From NCBI GenBank assembly GCA_009774175.1, contig VSNG01000023.1, positions 1-64,000 on the forward strand: a stretch of DNA of 64,000 nt, given 5' to 3'. The notes beneath the pieces were generated by a model. It saw only the letters and a program-made list of their open reading frames with translations, made no database searches and was not told where the DNA came from. Made by a program: the position numbers and the translations under genes. The number at the start of each line of letters is the position of its first letter. The first letter of the stretch is position 1. This DNA comes from Lachnospiraceae bacterium. Its GTDB lineage: Bacteria > Bacillota > Clostridia > Lachnospirales > Lachnospiraceae. Below are positions 9,157 to 18,035 of this stretch, piece by piece.

Positions 9157-10845
9157 TTATTCCCAGCGGCCGCACGCCAGAAAGCGTTCTGCCATAGCCT
9201 CTGCCTCCGCCGTAATCTCCTCATCATACCCAAGCATATTGAGAAGCGCAATGGCGTTTCTGGAAACAGCTGGTCCCGCCATCAGTTTATAGGGAAAGAA
9301 AATGTCCTTTTCCGCAATGCGTTCCTCAAAATGATAGTTATCATAGTCTTTCTCAAGCAGTCTTGTAAGCTCCACATCATGAGTCGCCGCAAAGCACAGG
9401 GTCCGTCCTCCCGCCAATGCCTTCATAATCTGTGTGGATGCCGCAATCCGTTCTACCGTATTGGTGCCCCGCAGCACTTCATCCACAAAACAGAGTACCG
9501 GACGGCCGTTTTCCCCTTTTGCCCGATCCAAAATGCGCTTGATGGACTTAATCTCCACCATATAATAGCTGTCTCCTCCAGAGGGATCGTCCCGCAGGGA
9601 CATGGAAGTATAAATCTGAAAAAACGGCGCCTCATAGCTGGAAGCCGGACAGGTATGAATGGTCTGAGCCAGCAGGGCCGCAGTGGCTGCCGCCCTCAAA
9701 AATGTGGATTTCCCGGACGCGTTCGATCCGGTCAGCAGCATGCCGCGCCGAATGGACAGCGAATTTTTCACCGGTTCTTTCAAAAACGGATGATACAGCT
9801 CCTCCACCCGCAAAAAGCTCTCCCTGTTTTCCTCATAATGCAGCTTTGGCACACAGTACCCTTCTCCAAGACGCGTCCGATATTCCCCAATCACCACTGC
9901 CGTTTCAATCCGGCCCAAAATGGTAATCATTTCATCAATCTCGTCCTTATGTCCACGAACCGCCGTAAGAGCCCGGTTAAACTGAATCAGATCAAAATAA
10001 AAGAGCATCCGCAGATAATCCAGAATCATTTCAAGCGGGTTTCCCGTTCCTGTCTCTGATGAAATTACCAGATAGGAATTTCTCAAAAAGCCCCTCATTG
10101 TTTTATGGCATTCCTGCAACCGCATCTGTTCTTTCGCAAGTCCTGAAATGTCTCTGTGGTTCATCTCCTCCACACAGGCAAGCAGACCGCGAATATATCG
10201 GAAACTGCTGATATATGGCTCAATCTCCTTATATTCTTTAAAGTAATCAATCAGATTATGGCACAGAACAATAAGTAAAAGAACAGTCCCCACCGGCATG
10301 GAAAGCGCCATTTCTCCCACACAGGCGAAAACGGCCAGATCCCAGAGCAGATATTTACCGTTCCTTCTTTCTCCCAAAAGATCCAGATGATCCAGATAGT
10401 CATAGATGGAAAACTTCCGCATCCTGCCGAGGCGGTAAAACACCCTCTGTACGCTGTGCCGTTCTTCCTCTTCTTCCATGAAAAGACAAATCAATGCCTC
10501 TTCCTTCATGATCTGGGATTCCTCGCCAATCGGCGTCCGCAGTCTGTAGTACAGATATTCGTCCCCGGCCGCGCTTAAAGAGGTATTGATCTGCTGATAC
10601 AGCTCGTCCATATGCAGATCGTTCCATGTAATATCGTCGATCTGTCCATCCGTCTGATGTTTCCGATAATACATGCTGATATGGCTCATTTCCTCTACGC
10701 CATACTTCCGTTCACATCCCCGGCCATACCCCTGATATATTTTTTCGAGAGTCCTTTTTTGAAAACTCCTGTTATTTCTGTACTCAATTCCCATGAAAAG
10801 CACGATTAAAAGGACAATCATGCCTGCAAAAAACAAAGCGTCCAT
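9157..10845 (-). CDS. Membrane-anchored MutS-like ATPase
   Basis: A MutS-family protein keeping the core/lever and C-terminal ATPase domains but lacking the N-terminal mismatch-recognition domain. Residues ~3-20 form a hydrophobic anchor, and a second hydrophobic pair lies near residues 170-200. The ATPase has Walker A GSNASGKSTF, a DDPSGGDSYY signature segment, Walker B CFVDEVLRGT and an AATHD switch. Without the mismatch domain, a role in canonical mismatch repair is unlikely; membrane-attached MutS paralogues of this kind are of unknown function. It begins 2 bp after the amidohydrolase stop, so the two genes are probably co-transcribed. Confidence 0.8.
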   Translation of the reverse strand: MDALFFAGMIVLLIVLFMGIEYRNNRSFQKRTLEKIYQGYGRGCERKYGVEEMSHISMYYRKHQTDGQIDDITWNDLHMDELYQQINTSLSAAGDEYLYYRLRTPIGEESQIMKEEALICLFMEEEEERHSVQRVFYRLGRMRKFSIYDYLDHLDLLGERRNGKYLLWDLAVFACVGEMALSMPVGTVLLLIVLCHNLIDYFKEYKEIEPYISSFRYIRGLLACVEEMNHRDISGLAKEQMRLQECHKTMRGFLRNSYLVISSETGTGNPLEMILDYLRMLFYFDLIQFNRALTAVRGHKDEIDEMITILGRIETAVVIGEYRTRLGEGYCVPKLHYEENRESFLRVEELYHPFLKEPVKNSLSIRRGMLLTGSNASGKSTFLRAAATAALLAQTIHTCPASSYEAPFFQIYTSMSLRDDPSGGDSYYMVEIKSIKRILDRAKGENGRPVLCFVDEVLRGTNTVERIAASTQIMKALAGGRTLCFAATHDVELTRLLEKDYDNYHFEERIAEKDIFFPYKLMAGPAVSRNAIALLNMLGYDEEITAEAEAMAERFLACGRWE

Positions 10846-10847
10846 TC

Positions 10848-12152
10848 TCAGCCAAGACCTGTTACAATCTCGTTTGCCTTTCTATAGATTTCTTCCACAT
10901 CGTACGCTTTTGTAAACTGTCCGTTCTCATACAGGATCTTCCCACGGATCATCGTCATTTTTACATTTTGTTTGCTGCCGCTGTAAACAAGATTTTTCGG
11001 AATGTTATTGACCGGCTGCATATTGGGCTGCCGCAGGTCTATCATAATAATATCCGCCTGTTTTCCTTTCGCCAGTACATCCGCATCCGGCAGGTTCATG
11101 GCTTTCGCGCCGTTTACCGTAGCCATTTTCAGAACCTCCAGCGCGTCCACTGCCGCCGCATCCTGCTCCCGCAGTTTTGCAAGTCCCGTAACCAAAAACA
11201 TTTCCCGAAACATGTCAAGACAGTTGTTGCTGGCAGGGCCGTCCGTGCCGATTGCCACATTGATTCCCCGTTTCAGATAATCGGATATCGGCGCAATGCC
11301 GCTGGCAAGTTTGGTATTGGAGCCGGGGTTTGTCACCACGCTTAAATTTCTTCGCTGAAAGATTTCCATGTCTTCCTCATCCATCCAGACGCAGTGATAA
11401 CCGCCTCCGCCATAATCAAACATGCCAAGGGAATCCAACAGCTTCGCGGGAGACATCCCGTAACGCTCCCTGCATCCTTCTGTCTCCGATCTGGTTTCCG
11501 CAAGATGGGTGAACACCGGCGCCTGATACTTATGCGCCATGGCTGCCACCTGTTCAAGAAGCGCCCTGGAGCAGGTATACTCAGCGTGAAATCCGATAAA
11601 ATAGGAGTGCAGAGGATCCAACCGATTCAGGGAATGATACCGCTCCTCCATCTGCGCAAGAGAATCCTCAAATCCTTCCTGCCCGCTCGCGCCGCTTACC
11701 TGGACGCAGCGCATCCCCATCTCCACACAGGCCTTTGCGGTGGTTTCCGGCGTCAGATACATATCAAAAATGGAAGTGATTCCACTGGTCAGGTATTCCA
11801 GCACCGCCAGCCTGGTGAGATGGTAAATCATCTCACCGTCAAGCTTCGCCTCCATCGGAAATACCTGATTATTCAACCAGTCGGAAAGCGGCAGATCATC
11901 CGCACGGGAACGAAGAAATGTCATGGCGGAATGAGTGTGCGCATTTTTAAATCCGGGCATCAGAAGATTTCCCTCACAGTCAATTTCCCTGTCCCAGAGA
12001 ATATTCTCTATGGAAAGGGTCTGACAAATATCCGCAGCATCACCGCCCGCCCCCACATAAAGAATTTTGTCGTCCTGCACCCAAAGTTCCCCTTCTATAA
12101 TATCTGTTGTCTCCATGGTCAGTATTTTTGCATTGTAAAACCTGTAATTCAT
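10848..12152 (-). CDS. Amidohydrolase, adenosine/SAH/MTA deaminase-like
   Basis: A metal-dependent deaminase of the TRZ/ATZ-MtaD group, which deaminates 5'-deoxyadenosine, S-adenosylhomocysteine or methylthioadenosine. Metal ligands are visible as HTHSAM, a later FHAEYT/THLAET pair, and ATNG-type GTDGPASNN near residue 290. Start at 12152 has AGGAAAG upstream; a longer frame to 12290 runs through a terminator. It follows the nucleoside phosphorylase, fitting purine salvage from SAM by-products. The exact substrate cannot be fixed from sequence. Confidence 0.82.
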   Translation of the reverse strand: MNYRFYNAKILTMETTDIIEGELWVQDDKILYVGAGGDAADICQTLSIENILWDREIDCEGNLLMPGFKNAHTHSAMTFLRSRADDLPLSDWLNNQVFPMEAKLDGEMIYHLTRLAVLEYLTSGITSIFDMYLTPETTAKACVEMGMRCVQVSGASGQEGFEDSLAQMEERYHSLNRLDPLHSYFIGFHAEYTCSRALLEQVAAMAHKYQAPVFTHLAETRSETEGCRERYGMSPAKLLDSLGMFDYGGGGYHCVWMDEEDMEIFQRRNLSVVTNPGSNTKLASGIAPISDYLKRGINVAIGTDGPASNNCLDMFREMFLVTGLAKLREQDAAAVDALEVLKMATVNGAKAMNLPDADVLAKGKQADIIMIDLRQPNMQPVNNIPKNLVYSGSKQNVKMTMIRGKILYENGQFTKAYDVEEIYRKANEIVTGLG

Positions 12153-12211
12153 ATTTTCTTTCCTTTCTTTTTGAGGATGCCCCCTAGCAGTCAGGAACCG
12201 ATTCCTTAAAC

Positions 12212-12230
12212 AAAAAACCTGCAAAGCAGG
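12212..12230 (-). terminator. Intrinsic terminator between phosphorylase and amidohydrolase
   Basis: CCTGC-TTT-GCAGG stem followed by T6 on the minus strand, about 10 bp after the phosphorylase stop. It would end or attenuate transcription into the amidohydrolase gene. Confidence 0.7.
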
Positions 12231-12240
12231 CTTTTGTTTC

Positions 12241-13074
12241 TTACAGTACTTTTCCAAACTTCGTAATGGATTCCACCAGCAGTTTTTCAAATTTCGGCGC
12301 TACCGCATTGGCTGCTTCCTGTACCTCTTCATGAGTCAGAGGCGCGCTGTTCATGCCTGCCGCAAGATTGCTGACACAGGATACGCCGCAGATTTTCATG
12401 CCCATATGGTTAGCCGCTATGGCTTCCACTACAGTACTCATGCCGACCGCACTTGCCCCCATTTTATGGAGCATCTGAATTTCCGCCGGCGACTCGAAAG
12501 AAGGACCCGTCAGCTGCGCATAAACACCCTCAAACAGTTCGATATCATTTTCCTTTGCCGTGCCCCTAATAATTTCCTGCAAATCTTCATCATACACATG
12601 AGACATATCGGGGAATCTTGTTCCCAGCTCGTCAATATTCGGACCGATCAGGGGATTCGGTGCAAACAGGGAAATATGATCCCGGATCAGCATCAGGCTG
12701 CCCGCATGAAACGCAGGATTGATCCCGCCGGAAGCATTGGTCAAAAACAGAATCTTTGCCCCCATCATTTTCATCAGACGGGCAGGGAGCACCACGTCCG
12801 TAATCGGATACCCTTCATAATAATGTACGCGTCCCTGCATCAGCACCACGGGGATTTCATTGATATAGCCGAAAATAAATTTCCCGGCATGTCCCGGTAC
12901 TGTGGAAACAGGAAAGCCCTCGATCTCACTGTAGGGAAGCTCTGCCTTCACATCCACAGTTCTGGCAAAATTACCAAGACCGGAGCCGAGCACTACTGCC
13001 ACCCTGGGCTCAAAATCAACTTTGGATTTGTAACACTCGTAACATCTTAACAGTTTTTCATATACGGGATTCAT
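12241..13074 (-). CDS. punA: Purine nucleoside phosphorylase (inosine/guanosine type)
   Basis: Phosphorolyses inosine and guanosine to base plus ribose-1-phosphate. Family features in order: GSGLG phosphate loop near residue 30, the VPGHAG turn, GRVHYYEGY (phosphate-binding His), NASGGIN, GPSFESPAEI (base-site Glu) and VGMSTVVEA. The start ATG at 13074 has AGGCGG 8 nt upstream. The 277-residue length matches the trimeric PNP family. It shares a salvage theme with the next gene downstream. Confidence 0.92.
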   Translation of the reverse strand: MNPVYEKLLRCYECYKSKVDFEPRVAVVLGSGLGNFARTVDVKAELPYSEIEGFPVSTVPGHAGKFIFGYINEIPVVLMQGRVHYYEGYPITDVVLPARLMKMMGAKILFLTNASGGINPAFHAGSLMLIRDHISLFAPNPLIGPNIDELGTRFPDMSHVYDEDLQEIIRGTAKENDIELFEGVYAQLTGPSFESPAEIQMLHKMGASAVGMSTVVEAIAANHMGMKICGVSCVSNLAAGMNSAPLTHEEVQEAANAVAPKFEKLLVESITKFGKVL

Positions 13075-13154
13075 AGGTTTTACCGCCTTTCTCATTTTAT
13101 AAGAATCATGGTTTGGGGATAACAGATGTGCCCCATTCACTTACTGCTATTATA

Positions 13155-13805
13155 TCATCCCGTCTTTTTCTCCGCAATCAATTCCTTTTTCCTTCCATAC
13201 CGCATCGGCTCCGCCACCGTCCGGTTAAAAAACGCAATTAACGGCCCCATAAAAAAGGCCGTCACCACAGTGCCGATTCCCACCGTCGCGCCGAATATAA
13301 AACCCACAACCGTACAGAACAGATCCGACGATATCCTGCAAAACTGAAACTTCCATTTCCTCTTTTCAGAAATAATCAGAGAAACCGCGTCGTATGTAGA
13401 TACCCCCATATCCGCCGTAAAATACAGGGCGGAAGAAAAACACATCACCACAATGCCAAGCAGAAGAAAAGCAAACCTGACAGGCAGGGATGGGTTCGGT
13501 ATCAGCCGCTCAAAGAGTAAAGAGGAATACTCCACCACATAACCAAGCAAAAAAATGTTAATCACCGTACCCAGACCGATCTTACTTTTATCCGCCATAA
13601 AAATTACAATCAGCATCAGCAGATTAATCGCCGCATACACCGTACCGAAGCCTGGTGCACCCTTGGGCAATATTGCAAAAATTCCATGTGTAAAAACCTG
13701 AAACGGATCAAGGCCCAGTACGGAAAAGTTAAACATACCCACGCTGAAACCGCAGACCAGCACGCCCACTACCGTCATCCATATCCTTCTTGTACGCTCC
13801 TGCAT
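13155..13805 (-). CDS. YczE/YyaS-type integral membrane protein
   Basis: A membrane protein with about five hydrophobic helices, starting MQERTRRIWMTVVGVLVCGF. Hallmarks are GLDPFQVFTHG in the first loop and ADMGVSTYDAVSLI later, as in the YczE/YitT-related family. The start at 13805 has GGGAGG just before it. It lies 62 bp after the transporter binding-protein gene in the same direction and may be co-transcribed. Molecular function is unknown; YczE in Bacillus is linked to peptide synthetase products, which is not indicated here. Confidence 0.75.
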   Translation of the reverse strand: MQERTRRIWMTVVGVLVCGFSVGMFNFSVLGLDPFQVFTHGIFAILPKGAPGFGTVYAAINLLMLIVIFMADKSKIGLGTVINIFLLGYVVEYSSLLFERLIPNPSLPVRFAFLLLGIVVMCFSSALYFTADMGVSTYDAVSLIISEKRKWKFQFCRISSDLFCTVVGFIFGATVGIGTVVTAFFMGPLIAFFNRTVAEPMRYGRKKELIAEKKTG

Positions 13806-13866
13806 CTTTCCTCCCTTATGAACTTCAGGCCTAAACACAACAATTACCTTCTTTCCCGCCTGAACG

Positions 13867-14763
13867 CTACTTGCCAATAAGCCCTTTCTGCATCAAAAAC
13901 TCTCTTGCCACATCCTTGTCTTCCCTGCCGTTTACTTCCACTTCATAATTCATCTGCTGCATTTCGCTCTCGCTGATCAGTCCGTTCATCTTCTCCAGAA
14001 CGCCCTGAAGCTTGGGATATTTTTCCAGCGCATCCTTTCTGACAATGGTTCCGGCGTCATAAGTTTCAAAGAAAACATTATCGTCCGTAAGCAGAACCAG
14101 ATTATTTGCCGCAAGCTGGGCGTCTGTCGTAAATGCATTGATCACATCCACCTCTTCGTTTTTTAACGCCTCATATTTCAGGGCAATCTCCATCTGCACG
14201 GTATCCTGAAACTGCATGCCATATGCGCCGCAGAGTCTGGGATATCCCGTTTCCAGTTCAATGTAGTCCGGGTTGCCGCCAAAAACAAGCTCTCCCGAAG
14301 CCGCCGCCAGATCCGAATAGGAGGAAAGGCCGTACTGCTCCGCGGTATCCTGTCTGACCGCCAGACCGTAGGTATTGGAAAAACCGTACAGACCCGTCCA
14401 CGTCAGTCCCATCGCATCATACTCCGTCAAAAGCGCTTCGTAAAGCTTGTCGTCGTCCTTCTCCATCTCTTCTTTCTTCAATACATTTAACCATGCGGAT
14501 CTGGTATACTCCGGATAAAGATCAAAGTCACCCTTTACTAACGCCGGATGGATGTTGGTCGTACCGCCGCCTACGCCTTTTGTAATCTCCACCTCATAGT
14601 CCGTTTCTTCTTCTATTAACTGGGCAATCATTTCCGTCAGAATATACTGTTCTGTCATAGGTTTTGATGCAATTTTAACAGGCTCCTTCCTTCCGCAGGC
14701 AAAAAGGCCAAAAGCCATGCCTGTTATGATCAATACTGCCATTCCTTTTTTCATGTTCTTCAT
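13867..14763 (-). CDS. Glycine betaine/choline-type ABC substrate-binding lipoprotein
   Basis: An extracytoplasmic binding protein of the OpuAC/ProX-like family. The N-terminal signal ends in a lipobox (GLFACG, Cys near residue 23), so it is a lipoprotein. The mature part begins KIASKPMTEQYILTEMIA and contains VGGGTTNIHPALVKGDFDLYPEYT, typical of OpuC/YehZ-type compatible-solute binding proteins. Start at 14763 has GGAGG 5 nt upstream. It is the third gene of a permease-ATPase-binding protein operon. Substrate could be glycine betaine, choline, carnitine or a related amine. Confidence 0.85.
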   Translation of the reverse strand: MKNMKKGMAVLIITGMAFGLFACGRKEPVKIASKPMTEQYILTEMIAQLIEEETDYEVEITKGVGGGTTNIHPALVKGDFDLYPEYTRSAWLNVLKKEEMEKDDDKLYEALLTEYDAMGLTWTGLYGFSNTYGLAVRQDTAEQYGLSSYSDLAAASGELVFGGNPDYIELETGYPRLCGAYGMQFQDTVQMEIALKYEALKNEEVDVINAFTTDAQLAANNLVLLTDDNVFFETYDAGTIVRKDALEKYPKLQGVLEKMNGLISESEMQQMNYEVEVNGREDKDVAREFLMQKGLIGK

Positions 14764-14788
14764 TATTTCCTCCATTCCGTAACTTTAA

Positions 14789-15517
14789 TTACATGCCGCC
14801 GATCAACTGTCTGACAAATCCGTCTCTCGGTGCATGTAACAGTTCCTCTTTTTTGCCTTCCTGCCAGATTACGCCGTCCTTCATAATCAGAATACGGCTC
14901 CCCAGGTTGAACGCTTCCTCTATATCATGTGTAATAAACACAATGGTGATTCCCGTTTTCTTCTGTAATACAGAAAGTTCCTCCTGCAACGTCCGGCGCG
15001 TGATCTCATCCACTGCTCCAAAAGGCTCGTCCATAAGCAGAATATCCGGTTGGGCTGCCATAGCTCTGGCAATTCCCACCCGCTGTTTCTGTCCGCCGGA
15101 AAGCTGACTGGGAAAACGGGACGCCAGCTCCGGGGACAATTCCGTCATTGCCAGCATTTTTTCCGTCAGCGCCTGCTTTTCCTCCTTTGTCATTTTCCTT
15201 TCAAGACAGGGCACATAGCATATATTGTCCTCCACCGTCAGATGAGGAAACAGCTTTGCCCCCTGTACCGCATAACCGATTTTTCTGCGCAGTGCGGTCA
15301 AATCGCAGTCCGACAATCGCTCCCCTGCCACAAAAACCTCGCCTTTTGTGGGAACCACCAGTCCGTTAATCAGTTTGAGTAGGGTTGTTTTTCCGCATCC
15401 CGACGGGCCGATGATTACAAGGAACTCGCCCATATCCACTGCAAGGGAAATTTGCCGCAGCACCTCATTATCGCCATAGGCTGCCGAAACGTTTCGCATT
15501 TCAATCGCCTTATTCAA
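14789..15517 (-). CDS. ABC transporter ATP-binding protein, quaternary amine type
   Basis: Walker A GPSGCGKTT near residue 38, signature LSGGQKQRVGIARAM, Walker B ILLMDEPFGAVD and switch His ITHD. At 242 residues it lacks the CBS-domain tail found in OpuCA, so ionic-strength sensing through CBS domains is absent. The start is TTG at 15515-15517 with AGGAGG 7 nt upstream. It overlaps the permease gene by 8 bp, indicating coupling. Confidence 0.9.
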   Translation of the reverse strand: MNKAIEMRNVSAAYGDNEVLRQISLAVDMGEFLVIIGPSGCGKTTLLKLINGLVVPTKGEVFVAGERLSDCDLTALRRKIGYAVQGAKLFPHLTVEDNICYVPCLERKMTKEEKQALTEKMLAMTELSPELASRFPSQLSGGQKQRVGIARAMAAQPDILLMDEPFGAVDEITRRTLQEELSVLQKKTGITIVFITHDIEEAFNLGSRILIMKDGVIWQEGKKEELLHAPRDGFVRQLIGGM

Positions 15518-16145
15518 TGCCGTACCTCCTGTTCACCGCCTTCTGCGCCCGGGCAAGCAGCCAGTCGCTAAAAAGCGCCAAAAGCGCAATCAGCACAGAA
15601 CCCGCCGCCGTCAGCGTCATATTATAAGTGGTGATGCCGCGGTAAATTGCAGCGCCAAGTCCGCCTGCCCCGATAAAGGAAGCTATGCCGCCCATGGCAA
15701 TAATCATCACAACCATATTGCGAAATCCTCCGATAATGACAGGAAGCGCCAGGGGAAACCGAATGCCAAGCATCATCTGCCGTCCGTCTGTGCCCAGTCC
15801 TTCCGCCACTTCAAGAATGCTGGCGTCCACATTGGTAAGTCCCGTATAGGTATTTCGCACAATCGGCAAAAGTCCGTAAACCGTCAGGGCAATCACCGCC
15901 GTCCTATTGCCAATCCCTGTAAACGGAATGAGAAAACCAAGCAGGGAAATGGACGGAATCGTATAAATAACGTTTATAACACCAAGTACCACGCCCGCAA
16001 GTTTCTCATGCCTGCTGATCAAGGCGCCAAGCAAAATGCCAAGCACGCCCGCACAGACCACCGCCGTCAAAGATATTCTGATATGTTCCAGAAGACAGAT
16101 CAGAAAAAACTCCCGCCTGTCCCAAAGGATCTGTAAAAGCTGCAT
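15510..16145 (-). CDS. ABC transporter permease, quaternary amine type
   Basis: An inner-membrane permease with about five or six helices and a binding-protein-dependent transport loop (ILEVAEGLGTDGRQMMLGIRFPLALP). Of several possible starts I take ATG at 16145; the ribosome-binding site there is weak, so a start a few codons upstream is possible. Only one permease gene is present, where OpuC systems usually have two, so the channel may be a homodimer. Confidence 0.85.
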   Translation of the reverse strand: MQLLQILWDRREFFLICLLEHIRISLTAVVCAGVLGILLGALISRHEKLAGVVLGVINVIYTIPSISLLGFLIPFTGIGNRTAVIALTVYGLLPIVRNTYTGLTNVDASILEVAEGLGTDGRQMMLGIRFPLALPVIIGGFRNMVVMIIAMGGIASFIGAGGLGAAIYRGITTYNMTLTAAGSVLIALLALFSDWLLARAQKAVNRRYGIE

Positions 16146-16247
16146 GTCCGCCACCCTGATTTCCAAACCGTTTTTATTGCCGCCTAAAATTTTACCATGT
16201 TTTTCCTGTGATAGCAATTCCGGTATTTATTTTGCCCGAAAACAACA

Positions 16248-16289
16248 CAGGCCAAACACCGGGATTGCTGACTCCCGGTATTTGACCTG
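16248..16289 (-). terminator. Long hairpin downstream of spoIVA
   Basis: A 17-nt imperfect inverted repeat (inner arms ACCGGGA / TCCCGGT, outer arms CAGG / CCTG) with an 8-nt loop, followed on the minus strand by a T-rich stretch. It probably ends spoIVA transcription. The 318-bp gap 16146-16463 also carries two smaller GC-rich hairpins near 16333-16373 (GCGTC-TTC-GACGC and GCCGC-TTC-GCGGC followed by a T run on the plus strand). No gene is evident in the gap. Confidence 0.55.
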
Positions 16290-16463
16290 AATATATACTG
16301 TGCTCCTTTAATGACACGCGCCTTTCGCAAAACCGCGTCTTCGACGCTCTCCGCCGCTTCGCGGCTATTTTTTCTCATCAAGCGGCGCTCCCTCAAAGGA
16401 TGATCCATCCGGCAAATTCATGCAGGCATGATTTGCCGTCCGAATGATCTTCTGGCTGAGTTG

Positions 16464-17951
16464 TTAGATGATAATGCAAACCATCCCGCCGTTACAGTCG
16501 TTCACAATCTTCTGCATGGTTTCCTGCAATTTTACCTGGCTCTCCTCGTTAATCATGGAAATCTTACCCGTAATGCCGTCGTTGACAAGCTGTTCCACTG
16601 TTTTTCCAAAAATATTGGTTTCCCAGATTCCCTCCTCGCTGGTGCCGGTATCGGAGATGAACTGAATCAAATCCCTGGCCTGCTCCTCCGTTCCGACAAT
16701 GGGCGCAATTTCTGTCTCAATATTCGCCTTTATCATATGGATGCTGGGGCTTTCCGCCTTGATCTTCACGCCGAACTTATTGCCCTGCTTGATCAGCTCC
16801 GGCTTTTCCAGCACGATTTCCTCTCTGTCAGGCATCACAACGCCGTAGCCTTTATAGCGTACGGCCTCCAGCGCATGGAGCACCTTCACATACTCCCGTT
16901 TCATCTTTGCCATCTCACGCAGGGTTGCCAGAAGCTGATACTCGCTGCCGATATTTTCCCCCACCAGTTCGCTTAACATTTCATAATAATAAGTGTCGTC
17001 CACATCAAGCACAATGCGCACGCAGCCGTCGGACATATTGATACCGTCCAGCTTGCACTTCTTAATATATTCGCTCTCCACGGAAAACCGATCCGCCGTA
17101 ATATCCCGGATATGATTTAAGTCCGCCATCAGCTGCTTTAATCTGGCAATAATGTCCTTTTTCATCTTATGGTCACAGGGAAGCATTTCCACCCACTTTG
17201 GCATATAAAACTCAATCATCGTAAGCGGAAATTCGTAGAGAATATTCTCCATGATATGGTTGATATCCTCTTTTTTGAGCTGCTCACAGTTAATGGGCAT
17301 GACTGTAACCTGATATTTTTCGCTGATCTCATCAGCCAGATTTCTTGTCTCCTCCGCATAGGGCTTTTGGGAATTGAGAAGAACAATATAAGGTTTCCCA
17401 AGAGCCTGCAGTTCCTTTATGGTTCGTTCCTCCGCTTCCAGAAAGCTCTCTCTTGGAAGTTCGCCAAAGGATCCGTCGCAGGTCACTACAATTCCGATGG
17501 TGGAGTGATCCCGAATTACCTTTCTCGTGCCAATCTCAGCCGCCTTTGTAAACGGAATTTCCTCCATCGACCAGGGCGTTTTAACCATGCGTTCCTCTTC
17601 CTTTTCCATATGGCCCGTGGCGCCTTCCACCATATAGCCCACACAGTCAATCAGCCGCACTTTCACATCAATATCCGCCCCCAGTTTTACATGGGCCGCT
17701 TCCTTCGGTATAAATTTCGGTTCTGTCGTCGTGATGGTTTTTCCCCCTGCGCTCTGGGGCATCTCATCCTGTGCCCGCTCTTTCTCATGCTCATCCTCCA
17801 TATAAGGAAGAACAAGCAGATTCATGAACCGCTTAATAAATGTAGATTTTCCCGTCCTGACCGGCCCAACTACGCCAAGGTATATTTCTCCCCCTGTTCT
17901 TCTCTGTATATCTTTATACAAGTCATATGTACTATTCTGTAATATATCCAT
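16464..17951 (-). CDS. spoIVA: Stage IV sporulation protein A
   Basis: Cytoskeletal ATPase that coats the forespore and anchors the spore coat. The N-terminal P-loop is VVGPVRTGKSTFIKRFM (residues ~27-44), followed by a TTTEP switch segment and a DCVGYMVEG Walker B. The middle and C-terminal coat-anchoring domains follow, and the protein ends in the hydrophobic GGMVCIII tail. The 495-residue length matches B. subtilis SpoIVA (492). ATG has GGAGG 7 nt upstream, but that site is inside a terminator-like hairpin. Expression is expected in the mother cell under sigma-E. Confidence 0.96.
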   Translation of the reverse strand: MDILQNSTYDLYKDIQRRTGGEIYLGVVGPVRTGKSTFIKRFMNLLVLPYMEDEHEKERAQDEMPQSAGGKTITTTEPKFIPKEAAHVKLGADIDVKVRLIDCVGYMVEGATGHMEKEEERMVKTPWSMEEIPFTKAAEIGTRKVIRDHSTIGIVVTCDGSFGELPRESFLEAEERTIKELQALGKPYIVLLNSQKPYAEETRNLADEISEKYQVTVMPINCEQLKKEDINHIMENILYEFPLTMIEFYMPKWVEMLPCDHKMKKDIIARLKQLMADLNHIRDITADRFSVESEYIKKCKLDGINMSDGCVRIVLDVDDTYYYEMLSELVGENIGSEYQLLATLREMAKMKREYVKVLHALEAVRYKGYGVVMPDREEIVLEKPELIKQGNKFGVKIKAESPSIHMIKANIETEIAPIVGTEEQARDLIQFISDTGTSEEGIWETNIFGKTVEQLVNDGITGKISMINEESQVKLQETMQKIVNDCNGGMVCIII

Positions 17952-17955
17952 AAAA

Positions 17956-17997
17956 AATCCTCCTGCTTATACTGGTAAATGTATATGCAGAAGGATT
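17956..17997 (-). terminator. Terminator-like hairpin that contains the spoIVA ribosome-binding site
   Basis: On the minus strand AATCCTTCTGC (17987-17997) pairs with GCAGGAGGATT (17956-17966): 11 bp with one G-U, extended inside by TATAC/GTATA. It is followed by T6 and then the spoIVA ATG. It fits an intrinsic terminator for the upstream lactonase gene, and it also buries the GGAGG of spoIVA. Confidence 0.65.
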
Positions 17998-18035
17998 CCT
18001 GTCTATGCTGTCTGGTTCAAAAGTTTCCGGCAAAT

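Noticed and set aside
16184..16408. 74-codon minus-strand ORF in the gap before the permease gene
   Set aside because: It runs through two GC hairpins and a long terminator and lacks a domain or clear ribosome-binding site; treated as non-coding.
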